Part shown: piece after piece, positions 8,906 to 18,129 of the stretch
Layout: the number at the start of each line of letters is the position of its first letter
Numbering within the stretch: the first letter of the stretch is position 1
Origin: CAZZKJ01 sp964654695
GTDB lineage: Bacteria > Krumholzibacteriota > Krumholzibacteriia > WVZY01
DNA: 64,000 bases
NCBI GenBank assembly: GCA_964654695.1
Contig: CAZZKJ010000003.1
Span: 59,546 to 123,545 of the forward strand
Direction: 5' to 3'
Position numbers and translations under genes: made by a program
Notes under the pieces: generated by a model
Seen by the model: the letters and a program-made list of their open reading frames with translations, nothing else
Told to the model about the DNA's origin: nothing
Database searches by the model: none

Positions 8906-11900
8906 ATGAAGCTCTATGAGTTTTCAGTAAGAAAACCTGTACTTGTGTCCATAGGGCTCATTACCTTATTGATACTCGGCGTTATTTCCGTCACCAAGCT
9001 GCCTGTAGAATTCTTTCCTCAAATGGATTTTCCTTTTTGCGGCGTATTTGTGCCTTATCCAAATGCCCTCCCTTCGCACGTGGAGAGAAAAATAGCAAAG
9101 CCTATTGAAGAAGTGCTTGGGACTTTGGGAAACGTGAAGCAGATATTTTCGAATTCTTCATCAAACGGAGCTTTTATAGGCGTGCAGTTCAATTGGGGAC
9201 AGGACATCAACGTTCTTCGAATGGAGGTGAAAGAAAAAATTGACCAGATACGGCATGAGCTTCCCTCCGACATTCAACGTATTCAGATTTTCTCTTTCAA
9301 CTCCAACGACGCACCTATAATGGTCGGAAGGATATCGGCCAAGGGGAGGGATCTTTCCGGCAGCTACGACCTGTTGGAAAAAACCATCCTGAATCCGCTC
9401 CGGCGGCTCGACGGAGTCGGCCAGGTGAATATTGACGGTATTGCTCCCAAGGAGATCATTGTTTACCTGAAGCTCAATCGCTTGAAGGCCCACAGGGTCG
9501 ATGTCGGAGCTCTTTTTTCTCTCTTGCAAAACACGAATCTTAGCTCTTCGGTAGGCGAATTCACGAGTAAAGGACTGCGCTACAGCATCAGGGCCCTGGG
9601 CAGCTTTTCAAGCACTGAGGAAATTGAGAACCTGGCAATAAACCGAGAAGGTCTTCGCCTTAAAGATATAGCCGAAGTATATTACGGCGAACCGAATATC
9701 AATTACGGACGCCATCTTAACCGCGAGAAAGCAATAGCTTTTTGGGTGCAGAAAAGTTCCGGCACCAATACGGTGGATGTCGCCGGCAAGGTCAAGGCCG
9801 CGCTCGCGAAAGCAAACACCAACCCCGCTCTCAAAGGCATCAATGTGCTGCTGTTCTGGGATCAATCCGAACAAATTTTGAACAGTCTTCACGGGCTGAG
9901 AGAAGCAGGCCTGATCGGATCCCTTTTTGCCATTATGATTCTTTACTTTTTTCTTCGGCGCCTCTCCACGACAATGATAATCGCCGTTGCGATCCCTTTT
10001 TCGATTCTTTGCACATGTTCGTTTCTCTATTTCAGCGGAAGAAGTTTGAATATCCTGACGATGATGGGCCTCATGCTGGGTGTCGGTATGCTCGTCGATA
10101 ATACCATCGTAGTTCTGGAATCTATATTCAGGCATCAGAGCAGGGGAGAGGAAGGCATACATGCCGCCATTGTCGGCAGCAAAGAAGTTGCAACGGCCGT
10201 CGTCGCTGCCACTCTGACTTCCGTAATCGTTTTTGCCCCTGTTATCTTTACTTATGATTCAACCGGATTGCTGACGTTTCTCTCTCAGGTGGGTGTTACG
10301 ATTTCAGTAGCATTGATATTTTCACTTATCGTATCCCTGACGTTGATTCCATTTCTGACATCGAGGGTATTAAAGCCGAAAAAGAGCGGAGAATCAGCTC
10401 TGCTGCTCAGCGTACAGGCAAAATACTTGAAAATTCTTAAATGGACCACTTTTAAAAGGCCCTATCTTACGGGATTCGTATTCCTCTTGATTATAGTGGC
10501 GCTGACCGTTGCCGGCGCGAAAATCTTCAAACTCGGTTTTGATATGGAGGAAGGCGAACTAATAGAGAACCTTTATGTTTCCTATGAATTTACGGATAAT
10601 CTTTCATACCGGCAAACAGAGAGATATGTAAAAAGGATAGAAGATTATCTCTTTGGTCATCAATCGGAGTTGGGTATAAAAACCGTCTACAGTTATTTCG
10701 CGGATAATGATGCCGGAACCACTATATTCTTCGAGGATAAATATCTCAGCAAGAAAAAACTCAAGGATATACGCCGTTATTTGCATGAGAAGCTTCCCAA
10801 GATGGCAGGTGCGACGCTTAGGTTGGGAGATGAAAAGGGAGAGAGGGGAGGTGGGGCAAAAACTGTAAGAGCAACCATCTTCGGCGAAGACGAAAATTTG
10901 CTTGAAGAACTGGCCAGAGAAGTCAAAAGGCGTTTCAAATTGATCGAACAGCTCGAAGACGTGCGTACCAGCATAGATATGGGCAAGGAAGAAATAAACA
11001 TATCCTTGAACCGTGATCTGGCGGCAAAATACGGGATAACTCCTCAGAATGTAGGCGGGATAATGAACTTGACTTTTCGCGGAATGCCTCTGAGGAGATT
11101 CCAGGCCGCGGAGCACGAAGTCCCGATGACGATTGAGCTCGATCCGCAGGACAAATTGGGGATATTCAACTTGAAAAATCTGTTGGTGGGATTCAACGAC
11201 AACGCTGAGTTCACGTTGGGATCTGTGGCGGATTTTTCGATAAAACGCGGACCGAATGTTATAACGCGGGAACATCAGAAGACCGCGGTTTCCGTACAAG
11301 GTCTCTATGATGGAGACGACATGAAACACATACTGTCCAAAGTGCGGGCCGTTATGAACTCCATCCATTTGCCAATAGGCTATTCGTGGTCGTTCAGCGA
11401 TAGAATACAGGAGCAACAGCAGAAACAGCGGGAGATGCTTATAAATATCCTGCTGGCCTTGGCATGCGTGTACATGGTCATGGCCGCTCTTTTCGAATCT
11501 TTGCTCCACCCGTTGATTATAATGTTCTGCCTGCCTTTTGCGTTTATCGGAGTGATATGGATCCTGATACTGACTCGCACTTCCATGAACATTATGACTA
11601 TGATAGGTTTCGTAATCCTTATAGGTATTGTAGTCAATAACGGCATAATTCTAATCGATCATATTAATAATTTCCGAAAGAAAGGATTGCCAATTTCTGA
11701 AGCGGTTCTGGAAGGCGGAAGAGAGCGCTTCCGGCCGATTCTCATGACGGCTTCTACGACTATACTTGGGCTAATGCCCATGGCCGTCGGCAATGCCAAT
11801 ATAGCGGGTTCTCAGTATTATCCCCTTGCCAGGGCAATAATGGGAGGCCTTATCAGCTCAACTCTTCTGACCCTGATTATCCTGCCGACTTACTATGTTA

Positions 11901-12010
11901 TTGCGGAAAGATTCACCGGCCGTTTGCGCCGAATTTGGAACTTGTCGACCGTCCGGCGGCCCCTGCATCCCGCTCAGCCTATCGCCAATAAGATAATAGA
12001 GTTAGACTGA
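8906..12010 (+). CDS. RND efflux permease subunit (second of two)
   Basis: A second full-length RND permease (1034 aa) 24 bp after the first and paralogous to it. It shows the same domain order: helix 1 (LVSIGLITLLILGVISV), a porter region, helix 4 with GMLVDNTIVVLES, and a second half with MAALFESLLHPLIIM. The C-terminus carries an extra basic and proline-rich tail (from about residue 1005) after the last helix. One adaptor and two permeases in one transcript recall mdtABC, where both permeases join one trimer. Alternatively the two permeases may share the adaptor in separate pumps. No terminator was found directly after the gene. Confidence 0.93.
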   Translation: MKLYEFSVRKPVLVSIGLITLLILGVISVTKLPVEFFPQMDFPFCGVFVPYPNALPSHVERKIAKPIEEVLGTLGNVKQIFSNSSSNGAFIGVQFNWGQDINVLRMEVKEKIDQIRHELPSDIQRIQIFSFNSNDAPIMVGRISAKGRDLSGSYDLLEKTILNPLRRLDGVGQVNIDGIAPKEIIVYLKLNRLKAHRVDVGALFSLLQNTNLSSSVGEFTSKGLRYSIRALGSFSSTEEIENLAINREGLRLKDIAEVYYGEPNINYGRHLNREKAIAFWVQKSSGTNTVDVAGKVKAALAKANTNPALKGINVLLFWDQSEQILNSLHGLREAGLIGSLFAIMILYFFLRRLSTTMIIAVAIPFSILCTCSFLYFSGRSLNILTMMGLMLGVGMLVDNTIVVLESIFRHQSRGEEGIHAAIVGSKEVATAVVAATLTSVIVFAPVIFTYDSTGLLTFLSQVGVTISVALIFSLIVSLTLIPFLTSRVLKPKKSGESALLLSVQAKYLKILKWTTFKRPYLTGFVFLLIIVALTVAGAKIFKLGFDMEEGELIENLYVSYEFTDNLSYRQTERYVKRIEDYLFGHQSELGIKTVYSYFADNDAGTTIFFEDKYLSKKKLKDIRRYLHEKLPKMAGATLRLGDEKGERGGGAKTVRATIFGEDENLLEELAREVKRRFKLIEQLEDVRTSIDMGKEEINISLNRDLAAKYGITPQNVGGIMNLTFRGMPLRRFQAAEHEVPMTIELDPQDKLGIFNLKNLLVGFNDNAEFTLGSVADFSIKRGPNVITREHQKTAVSVQGLYDGDDMKHILSKVRAVMNSIHLPIGYSWSFSDRIQEQQQKQREMLINILLALACVYMVMAALFESLLHPLIIMFCLPFAFIGVIWILILTRTSMNIMTMIGFVILIGIVVNNGIILIDHINNFRKKGLPISEAVLEGGRERFRPILMTASTTILGLMPMAVGNANIAGSQYYPLARAIMGGLISSTLLTLIILPTYYVIAERFTGRLRRIWNLSTVRRPLHPAQPIANKIIELD

Positions 12011-12168
12011 TAGGACTCTAAAGACGCGATCAATCTTTTTCTTAATCCAGATCCTCAAGGTTACCGCATAAAAAAAATTTGCTTCTTCAAAAGATTCGTT
12101 TTAACTTTAAGGAGTTTTGAAATTACTTATAAAAAGTATATTTTAATCATGATATGAAGGAGGATCAA

Positions 12169-12498
12169 ATGAGCAATGAAATAGAATTGACCGATGATAC
12201 TTTCGAAGCAGAAGTCCTCAATGCCGATATACCGGTTCTCGTGGATTTCTGGGCTCCCTGGTGCGGTCCCTGCCGCATGGTTGCCCCTGTCGTTGAAGAG
12301 ATTGCCAAGGACTATGAGGGCAGGATCAAGGTAGGCAAAGTCAATACCGAAAGCAACCAGAAAATTGCCGCAAAATACGGCATTATGAGCATCCCCACTC
12401 TTATGATTTTCAAAGGCGGCAAGGAAGTCGAGCGGATCATAGGGGCGCAGCCCAAGGAGGCCATGGCCGGCAAGATCGATTCAGTTCTGGACTCGTGA
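12169..12498 (+). CDS. trxA: Thioredoxin
   Basis: A cytoplasmic thioredoxin of 109 aa, a general protein-disulfide reductase working with thioredoxin reductase. The active site WCGPC (Cys32 and Cys35) sits in the expected FWAPWCGPCRM context, and the cis-proline loop reads SIPTLM. I placed the start at 12169 because AAGGAGG lies 8 bp upstream. An upstream in-frame ATG at 12154 overlaps this ribosome site and would add five residues, so it is unlikely. The DUF302 gene follows after 12 bp with its own AAAGGAG, so the two are probably one transcript. Confidence 0.95.
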   Translation: MSNEIELTDDTFEAEVLNADIPVLVDFWAPWCGPCRMVAPVVEEIAKDYEGRIKVGKVNTESNQKIAAKYGIMSIPTLMIFKGGKEVERIIGAQPKEAMAGKIDSVLDS

Positions 12499-12510
12499 AA
12501 GGAGAAGGCC

Positions 12511-12894
12511 ATGTACGGTTTTTCAAAAGAAATTCCCCTTGATTTTCGGGAAGCGGTCGACAAGGTCAAAGCCGCTTTGAAGCAGGAAGGATTCGGCATC
12601 CTGAGCGAGATAGATGTAAAGACCACGCTGAAGAAAAAGCTGGATGTTGATTTCAGGAAATATGTCATTCTGGGCGCCTGCAATCCACCGCTGGCGCACA
12701 AAGCTTTGACCGAAGAAACGCAGATAGGACTTCTTCTTCCTTGCAATGTTATCGTCTACGAGAATCCCGGCGGCGGTTCCACTGTTGCGGTCGTGAATGC
12801 AGAGAAAATGCTTTCGGTCGTAGAAAAAGAATCACTGCAGGGGCTTGCCGTTGAAGTGAATTCGAAACTGCAGCGGGCCATGGAAACCATATAG
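12511..12894 (+). CDS. DUF302 domain protein
   Basis: A small soluble protein of 127 aa that is almost entirely one DUF302 domain. Family features are visible: an N-terminal strand followed by a helix (FREAVDKVKAALKQEGFGIL), the ILGACNPPLAHKAL segment and LLLPCNVIVYE. DUF302 proteins often occur near redox or sulfur genes but no reaction is established. Cysteines in GACNPP and LPCNV are typical of the family. It is the second gene of an operon with thioredoxin, which makes a redox-linked role possible, but that is inference. Confidence 0.9.
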   Translation: MYGFSKEIPLDFREAVDKVKAALKQEGFGILSEIDVKTTLKKKLDVDFRKYVILGACNPPLAHKALTEETQIGLLLPCNVIVYENPGGGSTVAVVNAEKMLSVVEKESLQGLAVEVNSKLQRAMETI

Positions 12895-12986
12895 ATGGTC
12901 CTTCATTACGACCTCCCATAAGGAATCCTCTCCGGATTGATAGAGCGAACGCGGTCTCGGGCTGTTGAAATACCGGGTTTCTCCAT

Positions 12987-13592
12987 TCAAATTTCCGGTT
13001 CCGGCTCAGGTACAGATTTGCTCGATTCCGGTTTTCTGCGGAAAAGGAGCCGGGTGGTGATGTACGGCAGCCACAATACAAGCGCGAAAAGATACATACC
13101 CAAATTTTCATAGAAATTAATGAAAAACGGCACCAGCCTGGCTTCAATGCGTCCTGCAGGATAAAGGCTGATGATTTGCGGGTTTGACATCATGGCGAAC
13201 TTGATCGTAGATGCGATTGTAAATATATGGATCCAATATAGAACGAATACGGCAAGAAAAAGATGAATTATGAATTTCCTTACTTGAGATTTGAAAGGAG
13301 ATGCCAGGTAAAGAGTCAACAGCATGGCAGTATTGCTCGTAATATCCTCGGCCGTGAGGAAAAGAGGCATATCCCTGCCATGAATTACAAGTCTCACCGC
13401 GAATTCTCCACCTCCCGCGGTTACATCTTTGACGGGACCCAGAGGATCGAATAACGCAAAAAGAATTGCCAGAACCGGAGCCAGGGCCTCATGGTACAGG
13501 CGGGATATTCCCAGGTATTGCCAGACTATCAGGATGCATATGAATAAGGGAAATATCTTAACCAGTAGCTTTATCAGGGCTTTTCGATCCAT
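12987..13592 (-). CDS. Exosortase-associated integral membrane protein
   Basis: A 201-residue protein with an N-terminal membrane segment, a soluble middle part (about residues 50-85), two or three further membrane segments (near 90-125 and 155-175) and a charged tail rich in Pro and Glu. Its start overlaps the end of the exosortase gene by 35 bp, indicating tight co-expression. Proteins of similar size and layout are known beside exosortase H genes as exosortase-associated membrane proteins, and I assign it to that role from context and layout. I see no catalytic motif. It could assist substrate delivery or stability of the exosortase. Confidence 0.6.
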   Translation of the reverse strand: MDRKALIKLLVKIFPLFICILIVWQYLGISRLYHEALAPVLAILFALFDPLGPVKDVTAGGGEFAVRLVIHGRDMPLFLTAEDITSNTAMLLTLYLASPFKSQVRKFIIHLFLAVFVLYWIHIFTIASTIKFAMMSNPQIISLYPAGRIEARLVPFFINFYENLGMYLFALVLWLPYITTRLLFRRKPESSKSVPEPEPEI

Positions 13593-14169
13593 ATTGAGAG
13601 AATTTGGCCGCCCATATTATCCATACGCCTATGGTTGCCAATATTACGAAGGCCTGTGCGTAATAGTAATGCACCGTTTCAAATATTTCCGGAATCCGGA
13701 ATCCTATTATAAAAAGGGCGGCTATTCTAAGTATGTTGATAAAAAAAATAACGGGATAACCTATCATTAACCCCACGAGCTTGTTTTTCCAGGATGAAGG
13801 AAATCCCAGGATGGTGGCAAAGAAAATGGCTGTTGCTTCGATGCCGTTGCAAACGTAGAGTATGTTGACCGTGAATTGGGGCGAAGATATCAAAGAGCCT
13901 TGCCCGTGGGCTTCAATGCCGAGTAATTGAAGGAAAAGCCGGCTGCTGGCCGCCACAAAGTCTGTATATGGGCGGCTGAAATGAATCTGCACCCAGCTTA
14001 TTCTCAAAACCAGAAAGAATGCCAGCAGGGACAAGACCGTTACGGCGACGAATTTTATTACCGACATATGCGCCTTTAAGGCCGCGGCTGCACCTGCATT
14101 TTTTTTGCCGGATTTGAACTCATCGGATTGCTCATTCCTGGAGGCTTTCGACAACCAGAGATCTCCCAT
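13558..14169 (-). CDS. Exosortase/archaeosortase family transpeptidase (XrtH-like)
   Basis: A multi-spanning membrane protein of 203 aa with the exosortase/archaeosortase triad: Cys107 in YVCNGIEA, Arg148 in NILRIAAL and His167 in ETVHYYYAQ. These enzymes cleave and probably re-anchor proteins carrying a C-terminal PEP-CTERM-like tripartite signal. The size and the partner gene immediately downstream point to the exosortase H group, though I am less sure of the subclass. The first about 35 residues are hydrophilic. The Met at 14067 (residue 35) is another possible start, and neither has a strong ribosome site. I found no protein in the window with a matching C-terminal sorting signal. Confidence 0.78.
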   Translation of the reverse strand: MGDLWLSKASRNEQSDEFKSGKKNAGAAAALKAHMSVIKFVAVTVLSLLAFFLVLRISWVQIHFSRPYTDFVAASSRLFLQLLGIEAHGQGSLISSPQFTVNILYVCNGIEATAIFFATILGFPSSWKNKLVGLMIGYPVIFFINILRIAALFIIGFRIPEIFETVHYYYAQAFVILATIGVWIIWAAKFSQYGSKSPDKATG

Positions 14170-14275
14170 TAAAGGCCGTTGTGTATTTCGCTGGGATATT
14201 CTAACATATATGCATTAAAAATGGCAAAATATTTGCTCTAAAGTGACCGCACATTCTGAACCCGGGGGCACCTGC

Positions 14276-15958
14276 ATGAGACTTGTATTGATTACTGCGG
14301 TACTGTTATTAGCCGTGTCGTCCTGCTCCAAAAACGGCAAACCGATAGATAGCAGATCGAAAAAAGAAAAAACCTTGCCGGCGGCAGCATCTGAGACTGG
14401 GCCTCGAAAAGGCGGCAAGCTGATCATAGGAGTTCAACAGGAACCGGAGATGTTAAGCGAAATCCTGAACTCCATGGCGACGAATAATATGATTTGCAAC
14501 CTGATTTTCAGTAAATTCGTCCGGTACAATGACTCCCTGAAGCTGGTTCCTGACCTTATAAAAGAAATACCCTCCCTGAAAAACGGCGGTGTGTCTCCGG
14601 ACTATTTATCATATACCTATCACATTCGTAAGGATGCATTCTGGCACGACGGCATTCCGGTTACGAGCGGGGACGTGAAATTTACTTATGAAATAATCAT
14701 GGATCCGCTTGTAAATGTTGAGTCAAGGGAAGGATGGGATGTAATCGAAAGCATTGATATTCCAAATGAGAAAACGGTGGTTTTTCATTTGAAACAGCAT
14801 TATCCGGATTTTATTGAAGAGACGTTTTATGACGAATCGGTCCTGCCTGAGCATATCCTCAGCAGCAGAAGAGGCGCAAAATTTCATTCTTCCACTTACC
14901 ATCATGCGCCTGTAGGATCCGGACCTTTCAAATTCAAGAAATGGGTTTCCGGCTCGCATCTTGTGCTGGAAGGAAACGAACGCTATTACGGGGAAGGTCC
15001 TTATCTGGATGAAATTATTTTCAAGTTTATTCCCGATATGAACACTCTTCTCGTGCAGCTTAAAACCGGTGAGATCGACTTTTTCGATAACGCTGAAATA
15101 AATTTCCTGGATCAAATAGAGAATATTCCAGGAATAGCAGTATACAAAACCCCAATGCTCATGTACGAGCATCTCGATTTGAATAACGATAATCCTATAC
15201 TTAAGGACAAACTTGTGAGAAAAGCCCTGTGTTATGCGACCAACAAAAGGGAAATCGTTGAAAAAGTTTACGGCAAAGTTGTTCAGATCGCAGACCTGGA
15301 TGAATTTCCGGCTTCAAAATACTATAACAGCGAAGCGGCCTTGGGTGCCGCCTATAACCCGCTCGAGGCCAGGAAACTGCTCCATAAGGCTGGTTGGATG
15401 GACAGCGATAAGGATGGAATTCTTGAGAAAAACGGGAAAAAACTTTCCCTCACGATTTCGACAACTTCCGGGCAAATCAATAGGGAGAGGACCGAGGTGG
15501 TCCTGATGAATCAATACAAGGAAATTGGAGTGGACCTGCGCATTAAAAATTACAACCCAACTGTTCTATACGGAACGTTCAGCGACGGCGGAATTCTTAA
15601 AACCGGCAAGTTCGATATAGCCATGTATGCGTGGCTGTCGTCCCCCGAGCCGGCGACAAAGGAAGCCCTGTATTCCTCCCGGAACATTCCTCCAAAAGGA
15701 CAGAACCATCCCAGGATCAAGAACGAGGATTTATCGAAGCTGTTAGCCAAAGGATCAAAAGAAGTAGACGAAATTAAGCGTATAGAAATATACAAGAGAA
15801 TCGCGGAGATTCTGGTGGATGAGGCTCCGGTGATTCCGCTATTCTGGTATACTTCCATAGATGCTTGTTCCGATAGGCTTCATAACCTGCGCCCCAATCC
15901 CACCCAATCCTCCGACACCTGGAACGCCGGCCAATGGTATATGACGAGGCAGCCTTGA
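14276..15958 (+). CDS. ABC transporter substrate-binding lipoprotein (family 5, peptide/nickel type)
   Basis: An extracytoplasmic solute-binding lipoprotein of 560 aa belonging to SBP family 5 (DppA/OppA type). It has a signal peptide with lipobox VSSC, giving a lipidated Cys near residue 18. The binding domain begins with GGKLIIGVQQEPE. Family landmarks such as YTYHIRKDAFWHDGIPVTSGDVKFTYE and LVRKALCYATNKREIVEKVY are clear. I chose the ATG at 14276 since the signal peptide starts there. The permease genes follow after 142 bp. Ligands are probably oligopeptides, but this family also binds nickel, sugars and opines. Confidence 0.92.
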   Translation: MRLVLITAVLLLAVSSCSKNGKPIDSRSKKEKTLPAAASETGPRKGGKLIIGVQQEPEMLSEILNSMATNNMICNLIFSKFVRYNDSLKLVPDLIKEIPSLKNGGVSPDYLSYTYHIRKDAFWHDGIPVTSGDVKFTYEIIMDPLVNVESREGWDVIESIDIPNEKTVVFHLKQHYPDFIEETFYDESVLPEHILSSRRGAKFHSSTYHHAPVGSGPFKFKKWVSGSHLVLEGNERYYGEGPYLDEIIFKFIPDMNTLLVQLKTGEIDFFDNAEINFLDQIENIPGIAVYKTPMLMYEHLDLNNDNPILKDKLVRKALCYATNKREIVEKVYGKVVQIADLDEFPASKYYNSEAALGAAYNPLEARKLLHKAGWMDSDKDGILEKNGKKLSLTISTTSGQINRERTEVVLMNQYKEIGVDLRIKNYNPTVLYGTFSDGGILKTGKFDIAMYAWLSSPEPATKEALYSSRNIPPKGQNHPRIKNEDLSKLLAKGSKEVDEIKRIEIYKRIAEILVDEAPVIPLFWYTSIDACSDRLHNLRPNPTQSSDTWNAGQWYMTRQP

Positions 15959-16100
15959 GCGTGCAGCGATTGTATCGAATTTCCAATTAATACTACCGGT
16001 TGCGCGGTTTTTGGTACGAAACTCGCACAAGCTTGTTTTCAGCAGGAGAGGTGTTGGCGTGTGTTATGTAACAATAAATAAATAAAGGGATTATGTTTAA

Positions 16101-17060
16101 ATGGCCAGATTCATAATAAGAAGATTATTGGAAATTGCCCTACTGGTATTTGTAGCTTCGCTGGTTTGCTTCGCCCTGATGCAGGCGGCGCCGGGAGGAC
16201 CAACGGCGGTTCTCTCGCAGAGCCCCCTGGTAAGGCCTGAAGACCTTGAAAGAATCAGATCGAATTTCGGAATCGATAAACCCGTTATTATACAGTATGC
16301 CTTATGGTTGAAGCAGGTAGTTCTGCACGGCGACTTCGGTCATTCCTTTGTCACGGGAGAGCCCGTTATGCAAATGATCAAGCAGCGAATACCTGCCACG
16401 CTGGAACTCATGCTGTCGGCTTTCACGTTGGCTTTCGTTTTCGGGATTTCAGGAGGCATAATATCGGCAATGCGCCAGTATACAAAACTCGATACCTTTA
16501 TAACTTTCGTGGCGTTGATAGGAATTTCAGTTCCGGTTTTTTGGCTGGGTTTGATGTCGATGATGTTCTTTTCAGTGAACTGGCATATGCTGCCGTCTTC
16601 GGGAATGTATACCGTGGGAGCGGAGTCGTCTTTGTGGGATCATCTGAGCCACCTGATCATGCCTTCTATTGTGCTTGCACTCATGTTTATCGGCAGTTGG
16701 AGCAGGTATATGCGAGCGAGCCTCAGCGAGGTTATGAACATGCACTATATAAGCGTGGCTAAAGCCAAAGGTGTGCCGGAGGGTTCGGTATTGTTCAAGC
16801 ATGCCATACGCAATGCGTCCATTCCCGTTTTGACGGTTATAGCGCTTAATTTACCGGCATTGTTTACAGGGTCCATCATAACAGAAACCATATTTTCATG
16901 GCCCGGCATGGGCAGGTTGTTTTACGAGGGCCTGCTAAGACAGGATTACACCAGGCTGATGGGAATCATATTCATTGCTTCGGCGTTGATAGCGCTGTTC
17001 AATTTTATCGCGGATGTTGTTTATGGAATTCTCGACCCGCGTATTAGATACGCAAAATGA
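16101..17060 (+). CDS. ABC transporter permease (DppB/OppB type)
   Basis: An inner-membrane permease of 319 aa for peptide-type import. The N-terminus FIIRRLLEIALLVF is characteristic of DppB-like proteins. About six membrane segments are visible, and the cytoplasmic EAA loop reads MHYISVAKAKGVPEGSVLFKHAIRNA, where it contacts the ATPase. The C-terminus overlaps the next permease gene, and the ABC importer here consists of binding protein, DppB and DppC only. The ATPase subunits (DppD/DppF) are not in the window. Confidence 0.93.
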   Translation: MARFIIRRLLEIALLVFVASLVCFALMQAAPGGPTAVLSQSPLVRPEDLERIRSNFGIDKPVIIQYALWLKQVVLHGDFGHSFVTGEPVMQMIKQRIPATLELMLSAFTLAFVFGISGGIISAMRQYTKLDTFITFVALIGISVPVFWLGLMSMMFFSVNWHMLPSSGMYTVGAESSLWDHLSHLIMPSIVLALMFIGSWSRYMRASLSEVMNMHYISVAKAKGVPEGSVLFKHAIRNASIPVLTVIALNLPALFTGSIITETIFSWPGMGRLFYEGLLRQDYTRLMGIIFIASALIALFNFIADVVYGILDPRIRYAK

Positions 17061-17994
17061 AAATCCGGCTTCGAGCAGCAAAGCAAAAAAGGGTGATCCG
17101 TTTCATCTCAGGGATCCCTTATTGCCTTTATCCGATCGAAGCGGTGTCTGCGAAGACAGAGGCCTGCTGCCCCAACTGAAGAAAGATAAAATCGCTTTTA
17201 CGGCTTTGATTCTTCTTTCGATCATAATTCTGTGCTCAATCGCAGCTCCGGTCTTAAGCCCGTATGATAAAGATACAATAGATCTCACCAAGCAGTACCT
17301 TTCTCCATCCGTTAGCCATCCGTTCGGAACGGATGACATGGGCCGGGACTTCTTCGTTCGAGTCATGTATGGCGGCAGGATTTCACTGGCCGTTGGTTTC
17401 CTGGCTGTTTCAATAGCGCTGATTCTGGGACTTCTGACCGGAGGTGTTGCAGGGTTTTATGGGGGCGCCTTGGATACGGTGATCATGAGGATAGTAGACT
17501 TGATGCTGTCCATACCGGTATTTTTTGTAATTCTATTTTTGGCAAGCACAATGTCCCCTCATATTTTCACAATATGCTTTTTCATTGGTACTACGCAGTG
17601 GATGGAGGTGTCCAGGCTGGTCAGAGCCGGAGTGATAGCAACTAAGAACCAGGAATTTGTACTGGCCGCAAAGGCGCTGGGAATTCCGGACAGGAAAATT
17701 ATCGTTAGGCATATTTTACCTCACACTGCCGCTCCCGTCCTGGTTTCCACGAGTATAGGTATGGCTACGGCCATTATTATTGAAAGTTCCTTGTCTTTTC
17801 TGGGATTTGGAGTTCAACCCCCCACCCCCAGCTGGGGAGCCATGCTTCAAAACGCCCAGGGATATTTGAGCAGCTTCCCGTGGATGACTGTATTCCCCGG
17901 GCTCATGATATTCCTGACTGTTGCATGCTGCTATATTCTCGGCGATTTTCTAAGCAGTGCTTTAAATCCCGTGAAAAAGAGTTCAAAGCATTGA
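17023..17994 (+). CDS. ABC transporter permease (DppC/OppC type)
   Basis: The second permease of the importer, about 323 aa. It has a long hydrophilic N-terminal part (to about residue 48), then a first helix and the SPYD...HPFGTDDMGRDFFVRVMYGGRISL segment that is diagnostic of DppC. The EAA loop reads LAAKALGIPDRKIIVRHILPH and is followed by SLSFLGFGVQPPTPSWG. The start is not certain. ATG 17023 lies inside the upstream gene and lacks a clear ribosome site, and a TTG at 17014 is also in frame. Translation is probably coupled to dppB. No terminator is evident after the stop. Confidence 0.9.
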   Translation: MEFSTRVLDTQNENPASSSKAKKGDPFHLRDPLLPLSDRSGVCEDRGLLPQLKKDKIAFTALILLSIIILCSIAAPVLSPYDKDTIDLTKQYLSPSVSHPFGTDDMGRDFFVRVMYGGRISLAVGFLAVSIALILGLLTGGVAGFYGGALDTVIMRIVDLMLSIPVFFVILFLASTMSPHIFTICFFIGTTQWMEVSRLVRAGVIATKNQEFVLAAKALGIPDRKIIVRHILPHTAAPVLVSTSIGMATAIIIESSLSFLGFGVQPPTPSWGAMLQNAQGYLSSFPWMTVFPGLMIFLTVACCYILGDFLSSALNPVKKSSKH

Positions 17995-18032
17995 AACACT
18001 CTGTATCCCCGCATTTGCTTCCGCAATAAAAC

Positions 18033-18061
18033 TTTCCAATTGCTGATTTTCTTTTTATAAT
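18033..18061 (+). promoter_or_regulatory. Predicted sigma-70 type promoter for the tRNA thiolation gene
   Basis: TTTCCA (18033-18038) and a perfect TATAAT (18056-18061) are separated by 17 bp. Transcription would begin near 18068, about 60 bp before the gene at 18130. The -10 box is strong and the -35 box matches at four of six bases. Confidence 0.5.
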
Positions 18062-18129
18062 ATATTGCGTACGAATTTCATTTCATTTAATCCTGAGGCG
18101 AAAAGGTGCGATTGAATTAAGAGTTTGAA

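Noticed and set aside
10604..11509. A 301-codon open frame antisense to the second RND permease
   Set aside because: It lies wholly inside a strongly conserved RND gene, has no ribosome site or family pattern, and its residues look like a reverse-frame shadow.
17014..17060. A frameshift or fusion between the two ABC permeases
   Set aside because: The 38-47 bp overlap is in a different frame, both proteins are full length, and overlap of permease genes is common.
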